The position numbers and the translations under genes are program-made. From an uncultured Lachnospiraceae bacterium (GTDB lineage Bacteria > Bacillota > Clostridia > Lachnospirales > Lachnospiraceae): 6,240 nucleotides of DNA. Position 1 is the stretch's first letter. Each line of letters opens with the position of its first letter. Below the pieces are notes generated by a model. It was not told where the DNA came from. It searched no databases and saw only the letters and a program-made list of their open reading frames with translations. The stretch spans positions 1 to 6,240 of the forward strand of contig CAMOQY010000087.1 of NCBI GenBank assembly GCA_946623295.1. Reading direction: 5' to 3'. Shown in pieces: positions 1 to 3,924 of this stretch.

Positions 1-37
1 GGAAAGAGGCGACAGCCTCTTTCTTCATTTTTGCCTA
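1..37. terminator. Stem-loop at left edge, possible (bidirectional) terminator
   Basis: Positions 2-10 pair with 15-23 (GAAAGAGGC with GCCTCTTTC), a perfect 9-bp stem with a GACA tetraloop. On the plus strand it is followed by a T-rich stretch (TTCATTTTT), and on that side it would suit a convergent gene ending left of the window. On the minus strand it lies about 60 bp after the stop of the last operon gene, but the bases that would form the minus-strand U-tract are outside the window. The stem is clear; its direction of action is inferred. A smaller 5-bp G+C hairpin at 67-80 (CGGCG/CGCCG) sits directly after the stop codon at 82-84 and lacks a T-tract. Confidence 0.55.
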
Positions 38-81
38 CATAAATTTTACTCTAAGGATGCGCTTCCCGGCGCGTTCGCCGC

Positions 82-948
82 CTAAAACCGCAGTATCCCC
101 TGAAGCCACACGTCTCCCTTAAATCTCAGCCCCGGAGCGGGCTGCCCTAAAAGGTCCTTCTGGTTTATCACCACGGTAAAATCAAGTCCGTTGCACTTGA
201 GCGTAAGCCTCCAGAGATCTTCACCCGTGAGGATATTCTCGAGTTGCTCCACAAGTGTTATCTGCCCAAAGATGCTGTACCGGTCCGACTCCATGCCGGA
301 GGGCATGAAATATGTATCGATAAGGGAATAGATATCCTCCTTGTCAATACGTCCGGCGACCTCCTCTGTCAGGCGCATGTCATCCATGGCAAGAGTCTCC
401 ATGGCTTTCTCATCACCGTCTTTTGCGGCCTCCACGAGACCCGCCTGCTTGCTCGCCACCACGCCCGCCAGCTGCCTCTGCATGACGGTAGACCTGACCG
501 GCAGGAGCACCTTGCCTTCCGTGCAGAGTCCCGTGATATACGCGCCCGTGACCTTTACCGGCCCCCGGTGGCTCCTGGATATGTACTCCATCGCGTTGCT
601 CACAAAAAATATCAGCGATATCGGCAGGCCGCTGTCCTCGCACATACCCAAAAGCGCGTTCATATCGCCCTTGCGCTCCACCTCGCAGCTGCCGTCTATG
701 GTCAGGGTCTTTGAGTCCGCATACGGGAAATAATACTCTTCCCGCTCCGGGCCCTCTCCCTGATACTCCACATACGATTTGATGCCTATATTATCCCCGA
801 AGCTCTGGGTAAAATAGCCCTTTGCCTCTTCTCCCTCGCACATCAGTATCTTTGTCTCGGGATCGTTAAGAATGTGGTCCAGCACGGGACGGAGCTGAGC
901 ATTGCTCCTTACTCCCGAGAAACCTATCGCCCGAAGGTACGTATTCAT
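82..948 (-). CDS. DUF3881 family protein of unknown function
   Basis: This 288-residue soluble protein has no signal peptide and no membrane segment. I recognise it as DUF3881, a family I recall mainly from Lachnospiraceae. The supporting features are the N-terminus MNTYLRAIGFSGV, a middle stretch YSIFGQI (residues 224-230), and the C-terminal block containing CNGLDFTVVINQKDLLGQP (252-270) and RFKGDVWLQGILRF (275-288). The family has no established biochemical role that I know of, and no catalytic motif stands out. Residues 35-130 look alpha/beta, and 157-215 are helix-rich and charged. The ATG starts 2 bp after the TGA of the upstream nrdG-like gene, with AGAGGAG ending 10 nt before it, so it is probably translationally coupled as the last gene of the operon. 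The length appears complete. The family call rests on memory of the conserved ends, not on a search. Confidence 0.75.
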   Translation of the reverse strand: MNTYLRAIGFSGVRSNAQLRPVLDHILNDPETKILMCEGEEAKGYFTQSFGDNIGIKSYVEYQGEGPEREEYYFPYADSKTLTIDGSCEVERKGDMNALLGMCEDSGLPISLIFFVSNAMEYISRSHRGPVKVTGAYITGLCTEGKVLLPVRSTVMQRQLAGVVASKQAGLVEAAKDGDEKAMETLAMDDMRLTEEVAGRIDKEDIYSLIDTYFMPSGMESDRYSIFGQITLVEQLENILTGEDLWRLTLKCNGLDFTVVINQKDLLGQPAPGLRFKGDVWLQGILRF

Positions 949-950
949 TA

Positions 951-1640
951 TCAGTCCACTCCTCTTATCTGTGTATTCGGCAGATAAGGCAGAACTATCT
1001 GCTTTATGCTTTCCATCAGCGCAGCCGTCGGCTGTGAGAACCTGCGCTCGTAGACCATGTCGGAATCCCTGAAGGCCTGGAGGTAGTAGGCCTCATCACC
1101 GCGCAGCCACTCTCCTATCGCGGCAAAGTCCTCCTCCGAGTGAAGCTCCGGTATGACCGTGGTGCGGAATTCAAAAGGCACACTTCCCTGCATCAGCAGC
1201 TGCACGCTGCGGCGAATGCGCTCCATGTCCAGATCCTTTACCCCCGCAACTTCGCCGTAATGCGCGGGGGATGACTTGATATCCATTGCCACATAGTCGG
1301 CCAGCCCCTCCGCAAGGATCCGCTCCAGCACGTCCGGACGGTACCCGTTGGAATCAAGCTTGACCTTCAATCCGAGATCATGCACCTTGCGCATAAAATC
1401 CGGGAGTTCCGGGTGAAGAGTCGGCTCCCCGCCCGTGATGGCCACGCCTTCGAGGACCCCCGCTCTGGAGCTGATCATCGCTAATATCTCATCCTCCGGG
1501 TAAAGCGTCTCCGGTGCAAACAGCTCGCTGTTATGGCAAAACGGACAGCGGAAATTACAGCCACCGAGAAAAACGGTGGCTGCAAGCTTTCCGGGATAGT
1601 CCAAAAGTGTGAGCTTCTGATATCCTCCAAACTGAAGCAT
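951..1640 (-). CDS. nrdG: Anaerobic ribonucleoside-triphosphate reductase activating protein, NrdG2-type radical SAM enzyme
   Basis: This 229-residue cytoplasmic radical-SAM protein carries the [4Fe-4S] motif C-x3-C-x2-C at Cys28, Cys32 and Cys35 (GGCNFRCPFCHN). It also has the SAM-binding ITGGEPTLHPE segment at residues 68-78 and the LDSNGYRPDVL and YVAMDIKSS strands at 95-105 and 116-124. The opening GYQKLTLLDYPGKLAATVFL and the 229-residue length fit the NrdG2 subgroup rather than the shorter classical NrdG. Family knowledge: such enzymes use SAM and a reductant to place a glycyl radical on the class III reductase NrdD. No nrdD is present here, so the substrate is inferred; it could activate another glycyl-radical protein. 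The ATG is preceded by TAAGGAG at 7-nt spacing. That Shine-Dalgarno overlaps the xpaC stop codon, which implies coupling within the operon. Confidence 0.9.
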   Translation of the reverse strand: MLQFGGYQKLTLLDYPGKLAATVFLGGCNFRCPFCHNSELFAPETLYPEDEILAMISSRAGVLEGVAITGGEPTLHPELPDFMRKVHDLGLKVKLDSNGYRPDVLERILAEGLADYVAMDIKSSPAHYGEVAGVKDLDMERIRRSVQLLMQGSVPFEFRTTVIPELHSEEDFAAIGEWLRGDEAYYLQAFRDSDMVYERRFSQPTAALMESIKQIVLPYLPNTQIRGVD

Positions 1641-1651
1641 TTGCTATCTCC

Positions 1652-2284
1652 TTATTCCAGCAGGCCTTCACGCTTCGCGGCGATGGTCATGGCCTCCATC
1701 TCTACCGTCATATCAAGCTTATCCTTTGAGAAAAGATTCTCGTACTGCTTTTCCAGCGCCGCGTTCACATCGGTAAAATACTTTTTCGCATTTTCGGTAA
1801 CGCTCTCGTCAGCAACGCCGCTTTCCTCGAAATGGCCGTATTTCTTAAGTACCTGAGTGATGGTAGGCAGATAATAATTCAGAAACTGTCTCTGCGCGGG
1901 AAGCTGGTCAGGCTGCCGTTTGAGCTCGGTGAGGATCCTGTCCACGCCCGCCGCGGCCTTGTCCGCACCCGATCTGATATCTGCGTTCCGGATCTTCATT
2001 CCGGCACGGCGCAGGGACATGAGCTCTCCGCGCGCGTTCTTGATCAGCTGAGCCTGCTCGTCGTCCGGCTCGCCTGCGCCGTCTTTGTTTTTACGGTCGG
2101 CAGTCACCAGCGCGAGTATCAGCACGATAAGCGCGAGCGCAAGCAGAGCGATAAAGACTATACTGACTATCTTTATCACGCTTCCAAGCACCGACCCTCC
2201 GCCTATTACGTTGCGCAGGATCAGGAGCGCCACTATAACTATGGCTGCTACCGCTATTCCCGATATCCCGGTCTTTTTATTCAT
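1652..2284 (-). CDS. xpaC: XpaC-like membrane protein (5-bromo-4-chloroindolyl phosphate hydrolysis family)
   Basis: This 210-residue protein has two N-terminal hydrophobic segments, about residues 7-25 (ISGIAVAAIVIVALLIL) and 33-61. They are separated by a short Gly-rich turn and followed by a charged cytoplasmic-type region. The soluble part is helical and includes RQFLNYYLPTITQVLKKYG (132-150), which matches the hallmark YYLPT/KKY region of the XpaC family. XpaC was named for a phosphatase-like phenotype in Bacillus; its actual biochemical activity is unclear. It commonly sits next to telA, as here, which strengthens the call. The ATG lies one base after the telA TAA stop, with GGAG 7 nt upstream inside the telA coding end, so translation is probably coupled. 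A role in envelope stress together with TelA is inferred from context. Confidence 0.85.
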   Translation of the reverse strand: MNKKTGISGIAVAAIVIVALLILRNVIGGGSVLGSVIKIVSIVFIALLALALIVLILALVTADRKNKDGAGEPDDEQAQLIKNARGELMSLRRAGMKIRNADIRSGADKAAAGVDRILTELKRQPDQLPAQRQFLNYYLPTITQVLKKYGHFEESGVADESVTENAKKYFTDVNAALEKQYENLFSKDKLDMTVEMEAMTIAAKREGLLE

Positions 2285-2285
2285 G

Positions 2286-3452
2286 TTACTGCTCCGCGTC
2301 CACTACATTGCCGGAATCGGCAGCTCCCTGATTTCTGATGTCGAGGAGCTTGTTCTTGATCTCGGCCTCGATAATGCCCAGCTGAACCTCCGCATCGCGG
2401 CGTTTCTGGCGGCCCTCCTCCTGGATACGGACGACCTCGTCCAGAGACTCGATAAGCTGCTGATTGCTGTACTGCAGCGTCTCGATATCGACGACGCCTC
2501 TTTCGCTCTCCTCGGCAATGGCGACGCTGCCTGCCTTGAGGGTCTCGGCGTTCTTCTTTATAAGATCGTTCGTCAGATTCGTGACCTCGCGCTGCGCCTC
2601 CATGGCCTGCTGCGAGTGAGCGACACCCATCGCCAGGACCATCTGGTTCTTCCAGAGCGGGATAGTATTCAGGACCGTAGACTGGATCTTCTCGATCATC
2701 AGCGTATCGCTGTTCTGGACAAGGCGGATCTGAGGCGCCATCTGCATGCTGACAGTGCGGGTAAGCTCGAGATCGTGGAGCTTTTTGTCGAATCTGTCGC
2801 AAAGCGCGGCAAAGTCATTTGCAGCCTGAGCATCCTCGGGCAGCCCGCTCTCCTCGGCCTTTTTACGCATCTCTACGAGAGTAGTTTCCTGCTCTTCCTT
2901 GAGGCGCTGCTTTCCCGCAAGGATGTACATGGTCAGCTCCTTGAAATACGTAAGGTTGGAGTCGTACATCTTGTCCAGCATGACGACGTCCTTCTGGAGC
3001 TGATTCTGGTGATCCTGAAGCGTGCCCGTGATCTTGTCCACGTTTGTCTCGGCAGCGCTGTATTTCGCTTTGAGTCTTGTCAGAGCGTTTCCTTTTTTCT
3101 TAAAGAATGAAAGAAAGCCCTTGGAATCCTCCTCAACGGTAAAGCCCTTGAGCTCGGCAACGAGCCCGGAGATCATGTTTCCTACCTCTCCCAGGTCCTT
3201 GGTCCTGACGCCCTCAAGCGCGCTGTCCGAGAACTCGGCGATCTTTTTCTGGCACGCCGAGCCGTAGAGGAGAACTACGTTTGAATCGCGGATATCGATC
3301 TGCTTTGCAAACTCGGCGACCTGCTGCTTTTCCTCATCGGACAGGTTCACCTCTTCCATATAGCCCTCGCCGGGAGCGGGTTCCCTCTTCAGGACGTCAT
3401 CGGCTTTTGCCTCAGGCGTGGGCATCTCAAGTATTATTTTTTCATCGGTCAT
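2286..3452 (-). CDS. telA: TelA family toxic anion resistance protein
   Basis: This is a 388-residue soluble, mostly alpha-helical protein. An acidic, low-complexity N-terminal tail (about residues 1-40) precedes long coiled-coil-like helices. The diagnostic TelA block is at about residues 232-272: RTVSMQMAPQIRLVQN, then KIQSTVLNTIPLWKNQMVLA. Residues 275-365 continue as charged helix. Family knowledge: TelA proteins are linked to tellurite resistance and, in Firmicutes, to tolerance of cell-envelope antimicrobials; the mechanism is unsettled. The ATG at 3450-3452 is chosen because GGAGG at 3461-3465 lies 8 nt upstream. An in-frame GTG at 3459-3461 overlaps that Shine-Dalgarno and is unlikely to be the start. 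It is the first gene of the operon, directly behind a near-consensus promoter, and is followed after 1 bp by xpaC. Confidence 0.92.
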   Translation of the reverse strand: MTDEKIILEMPTPEAKADDVLKREPAPGEGYMEEVNLSDEEKQQVAEFAKQIDIRDSNVVLLYGSACQKKIAEFSDSALEGVRTKDLGEVGNMISGLVAELKGFTVEEDSKGFLSFFKKKGNALTRLKAKYSAAETNVDKITGTLQDHQNQLQKDVVMLDKMYDSNLTYFKELTMYILAGKQRLKEEQETTLVEMRKKAEESGLPEDAQAANDFAALCDRFDKKLHDLELTRTVSMQMAPQIRLVQNSDTLMIEKIQSTVLNTIPLWKNQMVLAMGVAHSQQAMEAQREVTNLTNDLIKKNAETLKAGSVAIAEESERGVVDIETLQYSNQQLIESLDEVVRIQEEGRQKRRDAEVQLGIIEAEIKNKLLDIRNQGAADSGNVVDAEQ

Positions 3453-3460
3453 GGCTGTCA

Positions 3461-3465
3461 CCTCC
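3461..3465 (-). promoter_or_regulatory. Ribosome binding site that fixes the telA start
   Basis: On the minus strand this reads GGAGG followed by TGACAGCC and then ATG, an 8-nt spacing. It favours the ATG at 3450-3452 over the GTG at 3459-3461, which would share its first base with the GGAGG itself. Confidence 0.85.
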
Positions 3466-3475
3466 GTTTTTTTTA

Positions 3476-3504
3476 ATTATACAGATTCTGCAGGCTATAC
3501 GCAA
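3476..3504 (-). promoter_or_regulatory. Sigma-A-type promoter of the telA-xpaC-nrdG-DUF3881 operon
   Basis: On the minus strand, TTGCGT (3499-3504) and a perfect TATAAT (3476-3481) are separated by exactly 17 bp. Transcription would be expected to start near position 3469. That leaves a leader of about 16 nt, nearly all of it an A-run plus the telA Shine-Dalgarno, which leaves no room for a riboswitch or attenuator after the start site. Upstream, between 3509 and 3528, the motifs GGATAAAGC and GGATAAGC form a short imperfect direct repeat just before the -35 box that could be an operator; this last point is speculative. Confidence 0.8.
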
Positions 3505-3576
3505 GGAGAAAGCTTATCCCGGGCTTTATCCGGACGCAAAAATCTTCGCTTTCACCGGCAGGCTTTTTCCTCTGAA

Positions 3577-3613
3577 TGAAAAGCCGGAGCATCGGTTTCC
3601 CTCTGCTCCGGCT
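3577..3613 (-). terminator. Rho-independent terminator of the surface-protein gene
   Basis: On the minus strand, AGCCGGAGCA (3604-3613) pairs perfectly with TGCTCCGGCT (3582-3591), giving a 10-bp stem with a 12-nt loop, followed by TTTTCATT. It begins 32 nt after the TAA of the surface-protein gene and lies upstream of the telA promoter, so it separates two transcription units. The U-tract is short, so some readthrough into the telA operon is possible. Confidence 0.8.
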
Positions 3614-3645
3614 CCATCTTTACTCACGGTAAAGATATCCGATTG

Positions 3646-3924
3646 TTACTGATTGTTGCTGTTATCTTCCTTTCTTCTTGTGAAGAAGGTGATCAGTCCG
3701 AAGACTGCCAGATAAACCGCCATCAGGATAGTCCATACGTCGACGATCTGCATCGGCTTGGAGAGATCCTGAGTCAGGAAGAAGGTCACCGCTGCTGCCA
3801 GAGCAGGGATAAGTCCCACAAACTTCCTGAACTTGCCGAACTCCTCGTTCTTTCTCCTGATCATGATCCAGACCGCAGCGAGGATCGTGCCTGCCGCGAG
3901 GATAAGGTTCAGAAGAGCCCATCC
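3646..3924 (-). other. Three-helix C-terminal membrane anchor of the surface protein
   Basis: The tail begins GWALLNLILAAGTILAAVWIMI followed by the basic RRK. Then come a charged loop (NEEFGKFRKF), a second hydrophobic stretch (VGLIPALAAAVTFFL), a short loop (TQDLSKPMQIVD), and a third span (VWTILMAVYLAVFGLITFF) ending in TRRKEDNSNNQ. Basic clusters after spans one and three fit the positive-inside rule, with the C-terminus inside the cell and the repeats outside. The second span is short and could be a re-entrant or interfacial helix. Confidence 0.75.

Noticed and set aside
67..80. Short G+C hairpin right after the DUF3881 stop as a terminator
   Set aside because: The stem is only 5 bp and no T-tract follows it on the minus strand.
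244..733. Overlapping plus-strand open frames within the DUF3881 gene
   Set aside because: Neither has a convincing ribosome binding site or domain; both are Arg/His/Ser-rich shadow frames of the minus-strand gene.
2085..3110. Plus-strand open frame of 341 codons
   Set aside because: It is antisense to telA and xpaC, which are clearly recognisable families on the minus strand, and its translation shows no known motif.
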